Origin: Mycogone perniciosa
Lineage: Eukaryota; Ascomycota; Sordariomycetes; Hypocreales; Hypocreaceae
Length of the DNA stretch: 64,000 nucleotides
Direction of reading: 5' to 3'
Assembly (NCBI GenBank): GCA_025331125.1
Contig: JAOALB010000032.1
Span: 1-64,000, forward strand
In this document: one piece after another, positions 24,351 to 35,059 of the stretch
How positions within the stretch are numbered: position 1 is the stretch's first letter
Layout of the letters: each line of letters opens with the position of its first letter
Translations under genes and position numbers: made by a program
The notes under the pieces: model-generated
Seen by the model: only the letters and a program-made list of their open reading frames with translations
The model's database searches: none
Told to the model about the DNA's origin: nothing

Positions 24351-26946
24351 TCGTATGCCTCCTCGTAGGCACGCTAAGTTAACTCTGTGGCGACTCCTGG
24401 GCTACTGTGCAGATGGACATACTACTACTACTCGTATGTACGAAGCACGAGTGCTACATAGTACTACTAGCATTGCTCCATGTGCAAAGTAACCGCCGGA
24501 CGACTGTCCATCCCCCGAATATCCATACCTTTCCTTTGGGTACGAAGTACTAACGCAGCAGTATTACGAGACAAGTGTACTTGTAAATTGAGGCGCACGA
24601 CGCGAATCTGCGGGCCCTGTCCTGCTGCCTCTTGATTGCAATCACGGGCTTGTTTCCACTTGACATGAATGCTACGTTCTTGACGCCAGGGAGTCGCCAT
24701 GGACGGCTGATGAATGAAACAATCTCCGTCACGCAAACTACGAGTACGAGTAATACCACTCCTAACACTCGCCGACATTTCTGGGACCAACGACAATCAC
24801 CGCATCAGCACCAAAAGCCATGGCGGTTTCTTAGTAGTATACGAGTAGCCGACAGCGACACAACGTTTGCCGTGATGTTAGTACACTCCGCGCACACGAG
24901 TGGTACAGTATTGGTGGTAGTAGCGGCTGGACGGAAGGGTCCGATATATGGACGGCGTCAACAGCCGTCGTTAACGGTGATCGAAGCTGTCTCGCCCAAT
25001 GAGTGCTACCTCGTCCATGGTTTCTGATATGTCGACACCAGGAGCCCCTTGGACAACGTCTCGCTGGCTTGTCTTGGAGGCCCATGGCTAGACTCCTCGG
25101 GGTACCCGTAACGGCTATAAGGGTCTATTGTGGATGGAACGGAGTGATGCCAATCACTTTGTCTGGACCGTGAGTGATGTGCATCGACCATCGACTGCGA
25201 CTCCATCTCCGTGGGTAGGAGAGAACACCACCCCACACGGGCCACCGCACTATTTTATCGCATCGCTCATCGCACATCTCGCGGGCAAGTCTCTCGTTGC
25301 GGGTGGAGCATTCCAGGGCCTTTCACCCGAGAGGGGGCGTGGAGACGATCATAGCACTCCTCCAGCTGCGGCGGCTACACCGGCATCGCGATCCCCGATG
25401 CTGGTTGGCTGGCTTGACACATTGTCATTATTGAGACGCCCCTGGGTGGACCAAATCCTTCCCCATCCCACGTCCGACGGCAAGGGTTTGGCTGATTGGT
25501 ACTATTGCGTCTTCGTTGTGAAGCAAGTCCCAGCGGCGCGAGCGCGCAGAAGCCCAAATGGAAGTCGTCGTTTCGACCCAAGCACTGCAGCATCCCTGCC
25601 GCAGCCTGTGGTTGCCGCCCTGCCTTCGGGGGTATGTACGTGGACGCACTCGGGGGACAGAGGCCCGACTGTGAAGTTTCCACCACCACAATCTATCAAC
25701 CCTGCCATCCATCCTTCTGAACCACCAGAATGATGGCGTTTTTTTTTGGCTCGGTACGTGTGCACGACAACCATTGCAGCGTGCCAAGCGCCCTCCAGAA
25801 ACCCGGAGGCCCACGACAGCCTGCCTACGACAAGCCTGCCTAAGGTACATGCAACAGCACCTACCGTATCAGTCCGAATGCGCGCTCTGTGCTTCCGCGT
25901 CTGCAGATGCTCGCGAATTTGATACAAGCTGTCTTCCGTCCGTACGGAGTACATGTCCATACACACTCATCATACTACTACTACGTCGTAGTCTGTACTT
26001 TGTACTCATATGGATAGATGGCGGTCTTGTGTGGGTCCTGTCCGTAAGGCTTGCCTGCGCTGAGCTAGGTAGGCTTTTGGCCGGTTCCTTTTCTGGTAGT
26101 CGTAGTATTAGTACTACTCCGTACCTTAGATAGTATAAGCACTTCGTATGGCGAAGTGTTGGAGTAGTAGCAGTGATAGTACTCCGTAGTGCTACTGGTA
26201 TTACTATTACTACTCGTACGTGTAGGATTAGCATTAGCGGCATCGTACCAGTCATACCAATACCTGGACTGCCAACCAGCGCGGCCCCACACGTTAGACA
26301 GAGGCTGTGTACTGCCGGAATAAAGACTACTTTGGCGCCCCTAAGCCGGCATGCAAACCAACAGGTGCCCATGGGCGAAATGTACATACATCCACTTTGG
26401 CTGTGGTTCTCGCTGACACGCAAACGCACGCACTTTTTGTACATAGTAGGTTGCTTTTTGGCGCTATTGTCTCCTGCAAGATGGGGGCCCCGTTCCATTT
26501 TTTTTTTTCTCTTGCTCTCCCGCTTGGAGCTTGGCAATCCGTCCGATGAGACAGCCCTTGCACCTTGCACCTTTACCTTGCACACGCCCCCTTGCCTCGC
26601 CCCATATGACGCAGCCGACCAAGGGAGAATACACTCTCTCTCCTGGACTCTGGACTGGACTCCCTCCAATCCGAGCGGGCGAGGCATGGAGGGCAATCCT
26701 GGATCTGGGTACGACTAGTACGTACCTCTCCCTGCGCACTGGGTACTCTGCAGGGCTTGGCTCGACTTCCATGCAACCCGCACGTTTGCTTGTCCCGTCA
26801 CCATGCCAAAACGTCCATGCCATGAATTTAATACTGCTGCTATGGAGTAGTAGTACACCATTCGTCGTGTTACCCGACGCGATTACTCGTACTCTTTGTC
26901 TTGCCGGCCCACACCCAGATCCATGGTTGTTGGATCTCGCTCAGAC

Positions 26947-26962
26947 TACTCCGTACGGAGTA
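26947..26962. repeat. Perfect 16-bp palindrome TACTCCGTACGGAGTA
   Basis: A perfect inverted repeat of the dispersed motif, about 340 bp upstream of the start codon of the gene at 27304. It could be a dimer-binding site or a relic of a small mobile element. Confidence 0.8.
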
Positions 26963-27303
26963 CCAAAGTATGTATGTACTTTCCCTGCTATTCCTGGTCT
27001 GATTTATCCTTCAAGCCATCCCTGATTAAGCCCGTTGTTTCTTGGATCCCTCGAACACCCCCTTGGGCCGCCTCATATTGGCCTTGCAGGAGCATTAGCA
27101 GTAGTTTCTTTGATACATTAATACAAGCTACTACTACAACTCCGTATTACCGACGCCCTTCCTCCCATATATCATATTCGACTACCCACACCACTGAGGA
27201 ATCTCTATCAATCTCTCCAACTAAAGATTCCAACATCAACAACATCACTCTATTGTTCACTCACACCACATCGACTCCCAACTACATAGCATCGTCTGTC
27301 AAG

Positions 27304-28359
27304 ATGATGCACTCAACTTATGGAACGTATATGCCCGCCGGAGCACTCCCGCCTTCATATGCCTACGATGCCTTTGCCGACAGCACCTATCCTCCTACCC
27401 AGATGGCTGCATCACAACTGTCTCGGAGGCCATCTCGGGGTTCGACTGGACAGCGTGCGGGAACGGCCATGCGAGTAACCAAGCCTACAAGTGCCAACAA
27501 CAGCCCCAGATCCTCTGGCATCATGGCTCGGAGACGAACCATGATAAACGACAACCAAACAGCAAGGCGGCATCAACAAGCCATCGACTATCTCACAGCT
27601 ACACAATGCATTGATACGACCAGGGCAAGGACGCAACAGCCACGACCAGTCAGCTGGCATCCCTCAACTCACCTGCAACCACCTCAACCACAGTACTTTC
27701 AGCAACAAACAACATATGATACCTTGTCGACCTCAAACGTGTACATGGATCAGCAAGACCTCTATTCTACTGCACCCCAGTTTTCCCCTGTGATGACTTC
27801 TTACTCGAACAACACGTCGCCATCTTCGACATTTTCTCCGTTGCCCCTGTCTTATGGTGTTGATGCCGCGGCATATCTCTCAACAGATAACTGGCCGGCG
27901 GTAGACAAGTCGGCGTCATTCTTCCCTCCTCTGAACGATGGTCATTGCTTGGCCGACTCTAATTTGAATGGCACCACCCACGAAAGGGTCTCTTCTAACG
28001 CCCTTGACTGGAACAACTTCATTATGCACGGCTTCAACAACACTTCTCCGCCTACGCCGGATTCCTTTATGCCGACCACCCAACAACCTCAACCTGCTGT
28101 TTCCGAAGCCTCGTTTCAGGCGTTGGATGAGCCGGAGGAGGAGGGAGAGATTCTTGTTGGCATGGGTCTCTACGACACACCAGACAAGTACGAGGAGGAT
28201 CCGCATCTTAACAACTACCGCTCCACCGTTTCCTCTCTCCTCGGATCAACATACCGACCTCAGGAACCCAAGGGCAAGGGCTTGAAGTTGGAAGAGACCT
28301 GGGAGCCTCCCAAATCTGACGATGAGGATGAGGACCAGGAGTCGGGTGAAGATGAATAA
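27304..28359 (+). CDS. Conserved-looking fungal protein of unknown function
   Basis: Single exon, 351 aa, starting at a double ATG after an A/C-rich leader. The N-terminal two thirds are Ser/Thr/Gln/Asn/Pro/Tyr-rich with a basic patch (MARRRTMINDNQTARRHQQA) that could be a nuclear signal. The C-terminal 80 residues look ordered and conserved: EILVGMGLYDTPDKYEEDP, then NYRSTVSSLLGSTYRP, KGKGLKLEETWEPP and a Glu/Asp tail. I know of no named domain for this. Composition (polar, Q/N-rich, acidic end) resembles a transcriptional regulator or co-regulator, but no DNA-binding fold is visible. The large upstream space would fit a developmentally controlled gene; both points are inference. Confidence 0.75.
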   Translation: MMHSTYGTYMPAGALPPSYAYDAFADSTYPPTQMAASQLSRRPSRGSTGQRAGTAMRVTKPTSANNSPRSSGIMARRRTMINDNQTARRHQQAIDYLTATQCIDTTRARTQQPRPVSWHPSTHLQPPQPQYFQQQTTYDTLSTSNVYMDQQDLYSTAPQFSPVMTSYSNNTSPSSTFSPLPLSYGVDAAAYLSTDNWPAVDKSASFFPPLNDGHCLADSNLNGTTHERVSSNALDWNNFIMHGFNNTSPPTPDSFMPTTQQPQPAVSEASFQALDEPEEEGEILVGMGLYDTPDKYEEDPHLNNYRSTVSSLLGSTYRPQEPKGKGLKLEETWEPPKSDDEDEDQESGEDE

Positions 28360-29384
28360 AGAAATCCCAGGGCGGTGAAACTGCTTCATGATGACGAGAC
28401 TACGGCGCACTATTACGGAAAATTGTACGGATGGGTATGAGCTTTGGCACAAGCTCCTTGTATTGTATTACTATTATGGTGTTTTGGGACCCCTTGGAGC
28501 CATTGGGCTACATAGACTTGTGGGGCGTGCATCAGCGGGTTTGAGATTTTTTTTTCTTCTTATCTGGGCGGCGGGGATTTTGGAGGGGCAAACAGGCGTA
28601 TCTTGGTATAAAGGAGAGGGATCAGATGATCTTGGGAAAAGGAATACCCGGCATGAGGACTACGGCATGCATTGGCACAATGCAACATGTATAACAGGGC
28701 GGAAACAGCCCCCAAGGATTTTAGCTAGTTAGGTAGCTTCTGTGGCTCACGCCAACGAAATGCAAAAAGATGCAAGCACTTTGAATTTGTATTTTGTGCA
28801 ACCAACAACATACGGAGGGAAAAAATTATATGTCAAACAGGCGAAACGGAATAAGCGAACGGAGCCGCTAACTGACCCCTGTCAGACATGTGTCGGCGGT
28901 GGTCTGTGCATTTCTGGAAGCTTGTCAGCACCCACGCCGACTGGCTAAAAATTTCCAGTTCCTCAAGCTTCTCCTGGACTCCCCCTGTTGCTCCCCGCTC
29001 GTTCCTTCTTTAGTAGCACCAACCCCCCAGCGTCCCCCCCTTGCGTCCCCCCCTTTTGGGGTACGTACCGGGAAAACCAGTTGACCGTTTCGTCATCAGT
29101 TTTCTTTCTTTTTTGTTGGGGGTGTGCTCTACTAGCCCGAGCCACATATTACCCCTCCATGTGGCTGGAGCAGAGGCTGGAGCTATTTGGTAAATGCCCC
29201 ACTACGAATATGTTTTGGTTGAAATCAATCGCCTTAATCGACGTCATGTCATAAACATCGTGGGGGAAAACACCTCGACACTATGGCTCAACAGGATTTT
29301 CACCATGCAGACCGCTATGAGGTCCAATTGCAGTATCTCTCTCCCTGGGTCACCTTCACTCGCTGATTGCAGCTTATAAGATCG
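28360..29384. other. Intergenic region
   Basis: About 1 kb without a supported gene. It probably holds the 3' UTR of the preceding gene; a C/T-rich stretch lies at 28970-29060. Confidence 0.5.
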
Positions 29385-30362
29385 GTTTTGATGCTTGGCG
29401 CGGGGTTCGTCACTCGGCATCACGGTGATGGACGAGATCGGTTTGAATCCTAGCATTGACCATTTGTATGCTTTCAAGACCACCGATGAGGTCCACGAGG
29501 CGGGCGGCATGATTTTGTCGTTTATATCTTATTGTGGTGGACCTCTGAGGATTCATTTGACTCGTTGGGTTACACATTCTCTTGGTCCTCTCGAGGTGTC
29601 CTGCTGGCGCTGAGAAACGCTGCCAAGGACTTGATAGGTGCGGCCAAGCCGTGCTTTTTCTACACAGGCTAGTTATGCATTTGTTGCTTATCCTAACCGC
29701 GACTCAAAGCCCTACAAGCAGCGATATAACATCCCCGAGGCTCAGAACATCAGCAGAGGTACCTTGAGATACCAAAGGTTTGCCTCAATTCATCCGTGTG
29801 CTGGTTGAGACTGGATTCCTTGAGGATGCAGCCGTGGAGGCTCTGAGCAAGCCTGTTTCATGGAGAGAAGCCACCAAGATCGTCGTGAGAATCCCTTTGT
29901 CGAGTACCAGCGACCTCGAGGCTACCATCGTGTCCAGGGCCAGCTTTGAATCTGCTGATGAGAGGCAGCGAATCATCAGCGGCCTGCGCTGGATTGACCT
30001 CGTCTCAGACGAGACCATCACTCCTCGTAGTAACCCGCTAGACACAGTGTGCGCCACCTTGAAGCAGAAGATGCAGTTCGAGGAGGGCGAGCGTTATGCT
30101 CCAGCACAAGTTCGAGATTGAGCACAAGGATGGATCCCGCGAGACCCGCACATCGACCCTGGTTGAGTACGGTGACCGCAAGGGCTACTCGGCCATGGCT
30201 AAGCTCGTTGGCATTCCTTGCGGTGTGGCTGTCAATCAAGTCCTCGACGGCACTCTCTCTGAGAGGGGTGTGCTGGCGCCCATGAACGCCAAGATCAACA
30301 CCCTCTCACGAACGAGCTCAAGGAGAAGCACGGTGTTTTCATGACTGAGAATACTGTCGTAA
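29385..30362 (+). pseudogene. LYS9: Decayed saccharopine reductase (LYS9) copy
   Basis: Translation in three shifting frames recovers much of saccharopine dehydrogenase (NADP+, L-glutamate-forming), the penultimate step of fungal lysine synthesis. In order: VLMLGAGFVTR (N-terminal NADP-binding strand, 29385), then immediately GITVMDEIGLNPSIDHLYA (29416), KTTDEVHEAGG, SYCGG, SWSSRGVLLALRNAAKD, YNIPEAQNISRGTLRYQ, LPQFIRVLVETGFLEDA, RIISGLRWIDLVSDE, then after a frameshift near 30094 KFEIEHKDGSRETRTSTL and AKLVGIPCGVAVNQVLDGTL, and after another KEKHGVFMTENT. The direct join of the first two blocks means a large internal deletion (of the order of 100 residues) plus a frameshift; a TAG lies near 29669. 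It cannot make a working enzyme. A functional copy is presumably elsewhere. Confidence 0.85.
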
Positions 30363-30940
30363 GGTGGGCCCTGGCTGTTGGAATGGGGGACTGTTTGAAA
30401 AAGGGAGAGCGTGTCGCGTAAGAAGCGCGGAAGCGGACCGGCAAGCTATTGGAGAATCCGAATGCTACGATACACAGGAGGTCTGAGATGATCATCTTAT
30501 AGATAGAAGAGAACACTTCGTACATACTTCTAGATATGTATCTAGTTGGCTTGGCGAGACGGCACGGTCTTAGAATAGAAGGGCATCACACACCCCCTGC
30601 ACTGCACCAAGTTAGGTGAATGACTTGAAATGCGGCATCGGACATACGTATGAAGCACTCCGTACTATTATTTAGTGTCTCATGTGTCTGAACCGGATTT
30701 TGTCGTCATCATGGTCTGAAAAAGAGTTTGAACGGCTGGCTTGTTAACCTTGGAAGTGGTCCCCTAGTAGCGGATTCTCAGCAACGGTATGCGCCGAGAA
30801 CCAAGAAAAAAAAAGATACTCTCCACAACCAACCAGGCCTAAAGCCGGCAACCAATTCTGCATTCTCTACATTTCGCCTCATCCGGAAAGTCCTTTTTTT
30901 TCGGTTTAACCCTCTTCTTCTTCTCTCTATACACGCCCTG
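30363..30940. other. Intergenic region
   Basis: The 578 bp between the LYS9 relic and LAS1 contain no supported gene. A CTCCGTACTA motif is at about 30659 and a C/T-rich tract precedes the LAS1 start. Confidence 0.5.
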
Positions 30941-32277
30941 ATGGTCCAGTACGTCTTCACGCCTTGGCGGGATCGCCGGGAACTTTTACTGGTGCGGCAG
31001 CAGTTTTACGGCGATTCCTCGTCAACCTCGACTCCACGGCATGGGAGCCATGGCCAGGGCAGGGCAGCGGCCAGTGGAGGGCTGACAGCTCATCGTCACT
31101 ATCAACAGCAGCAGAAACGCCAAAGTGAGAGAGATGCAGACGCAGAAGCAGACTCAGACGGGGGCCTGAATCAAGGCAATGACCCTGCTCCTGAGGGGAT
31201 CCTCCAGCGACAGCGACTACGCGAGCAGCAACAACAGGCCGTGGCGCGAGTCTCCATGTGGATGCAGCGCGGGAACTGTCCGCACATGGTGGAGTCGACG
31301 GCACTGCTCATGGCAGCGGTCCTGAGCGATGAGAGCGCGGCGATAGAGAATGCTGGGTCGTCGACGTATGCCGTCCGGGCCGCATATTCAGCTGCCTTTA
31401 GTCGGTAAGCTTTTCAGGTTTCCCCCCTTGTTCCATTCCAGTGTTTTTCCTTTTTCTTTTCGTGAATGAGATGAGGGGGGTTGCATTCGGACTTTGGGCG
31501 AGAGAGGGGGATGTGACATCGAGACATGCATGCAATCTAATTGGGTCGCGAGAGAGGACCGGTGTGGCGTCCAGCTGTGAAGCCATCACGGTGATACAAG
31601 CAGGCAGGCAGGCAGGCAGGCAGGCAGGAATATGCTGATTCGTAATGTGTACTAGGTTTGTCACGGGCTTGTTGGATGGACACCAGGATAAGCTGCGCAA
31701 GCAGAGCATGTACTCCATCGCCAAGACGATTGGGCTGCCGGCGACGTTCGTGGAGCTTAGGCACCAAGCGACGCATGAGCAGCTGCCATCATTGGCCAAG
31801 TTGCGGTCCGCGGCCAAGAAGGCCTTGGCTTGGATATGGGACTACTATTGGAAGCATCTGGTGGATGAGGACGGCGCGACGATGGACCCGTGCAGGCAGC
31901 TTGTGATGTCGTACCTCCGGGAGGATGATGAGGCGGCGAAGGGCAAGGCTATGAAGCAGCTTCGACAGTGGGATTTGGATAGACTGTTGAGGACGGTTGC
32001 AGAGTTGCAGGAGACGCTTCCTGGGAACCAAGTGTTTCTCAAGTGTCTGAAGCTTTCAAAGGAACTGATGGCCATGTCAGCGGAGGCAGAGGCAGCGCCA
32101 TCAGGGACAGATGGTACAGACAAAGATTTGGAAGAAGTCATACCGGCGGAGGAGGAGTCCGGGTCGGGTGGAGATCCGGACACGGAGCCGGCCCTGGAGT
32201 CGGAGCGAACTTCAGAGCTGGACACGGGGTGGTCCCGGTACAGTTCTTGGAAGCCCAAGCCCATTGGTATTGCTTGA
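30941..32277 (+). CDS. LAS1: Las1-like HEPN ribonuclease for pre-rRNA ITS2 processing
   Basis: Exons 30941-31404 and 31656-32277, 361 aa. Las1 with the kinase Grc3 cuts ITS2 at C2 during 60S maturation. The catalytic HEPN motif R-phi-x3-H is seen as LRHQATHEQLPS, followed by ALAWIWDYYW as in the family. The N-terminus VFTPWRDRRELLLVRQQFY is the usual Las1 opening, and a long Q/R-rich insert and the segment ALLMAAVLSDE lead to [21 protein letters not shown], where the intron splits the Arg codon. The 251-nt intron carries a CAGG tetranucleotide repeat. The C-terminal 80 residues are acidic, ending in TGWSRYSSWKPKPIG, a typical Las1/Grc3-binding-like end (inference). Probably nuclear/nucleolar. 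Confidence 0.88.
31601..31628. repeat. (CAGG)7 microsatellite in the LAS1 intron
   Basis: Seven perfect tetranucleotide units, 27 bp before the acceptor of the LAS1 intron (31405-31655). Confidence 0.95.
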
Positions 32278-32778
32278 TGTTTGGATGATAATCAGTCCCT
32301 ACCCTTTCACATGCTATTTCAAGTATACCTAGGTACGAAAACACTGAAGATACCCTTTCTAACTGCGGCAATCAGTTTAACTGTAGCCTGTGACATTGAA
32401 GCCGAGTTGCTGGGTGTGGCAGGTGCAGACTAAGGGCACCACAAGCCACCTGGGTATATAGACTGGAGGTAGGTGCCCGTAGATGATAAAACATACATAC
32501 TAAGATAGCCCTGTCGAGGTCAATCTTCCGGACGACCTTGCTTGCTTTTTGACGGACTCATATCACACACAATGCTGTGTGGCTGTACGAAGTACCCAAA
32601 ATCACAACTCAAGGCAGCCTGATGAGGCGGTGCTCTGTTGTGCCTTGCCCATCGCTACTTGAGCGTGATTGGCCTGCAAAGACAAGACTTTAATCGACAA
32701 TTGTTTAAATATGCATTTTTATTTTCTATAGGTAGCTTGCCCGGCTTTGGACGCCTTAGCAATCACCAATCGGCAGGG
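32278..32778. other. Intergenic region
   Basis: 501 bp with no gene seen. A TACGAAGTAC motif lies at about 32586. Confidence 0.5.
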
Positions 32779-34722
32779 ATGTCGTCAATCACGTTCGGAT
32801 CTGTCAGCAATGTCCTGTCACTCTGCCTTCTGGCCAAGAATATCGTGGAGGTATTGGACAATGCACGGGGTTCTGCGGCAGAGTACCGCAGCTTGGTGAC
32901 AGAGCTCCGTTTGCTCGAGAAGACTTTGCTCGAAGTTGAGCTTGTAGCCCACACCCATGGCAACAACCAGGCCACGGCATCCGTCTTCAGCGAGATTCCG
33001 GATCTCATTAGCAACGCTCGAACTACTCTTGAGGCCCTTCGCAAAGAGGTACGGAAGTATGAGAAGCATCTTGGCCAAGATACTTCATCCGAAACGGTGA
33101 TGAAGATTGGGAAGAAGGTCCGCTGGGGGTTGTCAGTCAAGGATAAAATTGCCGACTTCCGGACCCAGATTGCTACTCACAGCAATGCAATCAACATGAT
33201 GCTGATGACGGCAAACGTGTGAGTACATGAAATACGACCAATATCTAGAACATAAAAAACTCACTGGGATTGCAGGAAATTGGTTTTCAAGAGCCTCGGC
33301 CATCTGGAATCTTCAACAGCCACAGATACAGTGCGTGATGAGCAGACGGATGCCCTCGACCAAATCCGCCAAGATATTCAAGGGAACTTCCAACTCTTAA
33401 CTTCGATGACGGACATGGTTCGCAACCTTCTTCGCATATCCGAGTGGTTCAAGCAACTTCTCAACAACATCAAGACACTTGTCAACCGAGGCGTAATGGT
33501 GAATCTCGCGACACACAAAGCTGTACTCTCTATTCAAGAGTCACTAGACTATCACATCAGTAGACAGCTGATTCAAGAACCCTTTATTCTTGAGGATGCA
33601 ATGGGAAGGGTGGCGCCTGTCCACTTGCAGTTCATCACATCATGGAACGCCTTCGACGCGGTCTTGGTTGCGCGATTTGAGGGCTTACCAGGCTTGGACA
33701 AAATTCGGAAGAAAGAATTTACTCTACAAGAACGATCGACGCACCGTGAGATCACTAGGGACAGACCATGGGAGGGTTCTTTTCGCCCCGGCCAATCGAT
33801 TTACATGAGTATGATGTTCGAATGTAAGAACGAAGTGAAGAATGAGGGAAACCAATGCCCACATTGTTTGGCAAAGACTGATACAGTATGTGACGTCGAA
33901 GTCACTTGGTAAGCCAGGCCTCATAATACCGCTGCAGCATTTTCTGGATTTTGCTAATGTGTATTGTTATGATTTCGTAGCTCCAATTGTGGCATCATCT
34001 ATCAGCGTATCAATGAAATCATCGAAGTTGATCAGCCTTCTACTCCTAAAATGCCAACTCTATGGTCCCAATCACAGGTTACTTACAGACCAGTGCCTTA
34101 TGGCCCTGACCACGAGTGCGAACGGGACTCGGAATTTCGGCAGGATCTGTCTAAACAGATAACTTCTTTCAAGAGAGTTAGGATTATGACCAAGCAGGAA
34201 CGAATCTGGAATTCTGGCTTGTCTACTTGGGCCAATTTCTCACCTCCCGATCCAGACCAACTCCACGAGGCAGAGGCTATGCATGAGCAAGTGTTTCAAG
34301 AAGACCTTCAAGAAGATGAGAAGACATTTGGACCAGAGCATATGTCAATACTCCGTGCACTCGATAAGCTAGGGCTTCTCTGTGCATACCACCGCGAATT
34401 CCAAAAGGCCGAGGATACATTTTTGCGAGTCCTTCAATATGAGGCAACACTTGGGACAGAATATCCCCTAAGGACTGGTGTAGCCTTTGCTCTAAGAGAT
34501 CTCTGTCGCAGCGAAGGCAAACTTCGCATGGCCAGCTTTATGCATGAGCGAGTAGCCGCAGACAGAGGATATCGTTTTTGCTTTTACTTGAGGCCGGGTA
34601 CGGAGTATAAAGAAAAACAAACTGCAGATAGAAAGCTCGAAAGAGGTCGAGGGCTTAAACAATTCCCATGGGGGCATCTCCAAAGTGGCATTTTTCAAAA
34701 TGGCAGTCATCTATTACCATAG
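32779..34722 (+). CDS. Ubiquitin-like / zinc-ribbon / TPR fungal protein, unknown function
   Basis: Exons 32779-33218, 33276-33908 and 33981-34722, 604 aa. Residues 1-145 resemble the N-terminal helical module found on many fungal STAND/NLR-like and ankyrin proteins (SVSNVLSLCLLAKNIVEVLD...). Residues about 250-340 match the ubiquitin-like segment of that fungal family (EPFILEDAMGRVAPVHLQFI, then WNAFDAVLVARFEG and RPGQSIYMSMMFECK). A CPHC...CSNC pair, joined by splicing, makes a probable zinc ribbon. Residues about 450-525 look like kinesin-light-chain-type TPRs (DEKTFGPEHMSILRALDKLG, EFQKAEDTFLRVLQ). After residue 555 the frame reads through a TACGGAGTA motif (about 34599) into low-quality sequence, so the native C-terminus may be lost or lie beyond an unseen splice. 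Function unknown; allorecognition or signalling is speculation. Confidence 0.7.
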
Positions 34723-35059
34723 ACAAAGTCGGTTACATTCAAGGTGGAAAGGCCGGTTTTCAGACTTGAGGAGAGTAAATATTTGCCTTGATGTGAGCAA
34801 CTTAACAGGTACAGCTAGAGCTCTCATAAGAAGCGACCCTTTGCCCAAATATCTCTTCAGAATTTCTTCCTGTGTAAAATCGAGTTCTGATGGCTCCAGG
34901 AATTTCATCAGCTCATCGTCATTGTTCGCGGAGTAATGGCCAATCACGTGGCTTACAAATAATCATTATGGAGGAGCATTCGTCCTTGCATATATTCTTA
35001 GCTCCGAGCAAAGAAGGGCCGTATTTGCATGATTTGGAGGCAATAAATCCCCCGCATTC
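34723..35059. other. Intergenic region
   Basis: 337 bp upstream of glyoxalase II. No gene seen; it presumably holds its promoter. Confidence 0.5.

Larger units (their letters stand above)
17347..27303. other. About 10 kb without a supported gene
   Basis: Both strands were read. Open frames up to about 275 codons occur, but none shows a domain, plausible splicing or protein-like composition; several run through simple GTA/CTA words. The DNA is not AT-rich, so it does not look like a RIP-degraded transposon field. It is studded with variants of TACGGAGTA, TACTCCGTA, TACGAAGTA and GTAGTAGTA, some forming hairpins. The last 200 bp (CA-rich, many CATCAACA words) resemble a fungal 5' leader for the gene at 27304. 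A long regulatory or untranslated upstream region, or non-coding transcripts, are possible. Confidence 0.55.

Noticed and set aside
25128..25733. A 201-codon plus-strand open frame
   Set aside because: Pro/Ser/Ala-rich translation without domain, leader or splice sites; other frames are open across the same DNA.
25869..26696. A 275-codon minus-strand open frame in the gene-poor stretch
   Set aside because: It runs through simple GTA/CTA words and the dispersed motif, shows no domain, and overlapping frames on the other strand are equally long.
29785..30057. Minus-strand open frame over the LYS9 relic
   Set aside because: It is the antisense shadow of the recognisable plus-strand LYS9 sequence.
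31601..31628. CRISPR-like array
   Set aside because: A pure tetranucleotide microsatellite without spacers, in a eukaryotic intron.
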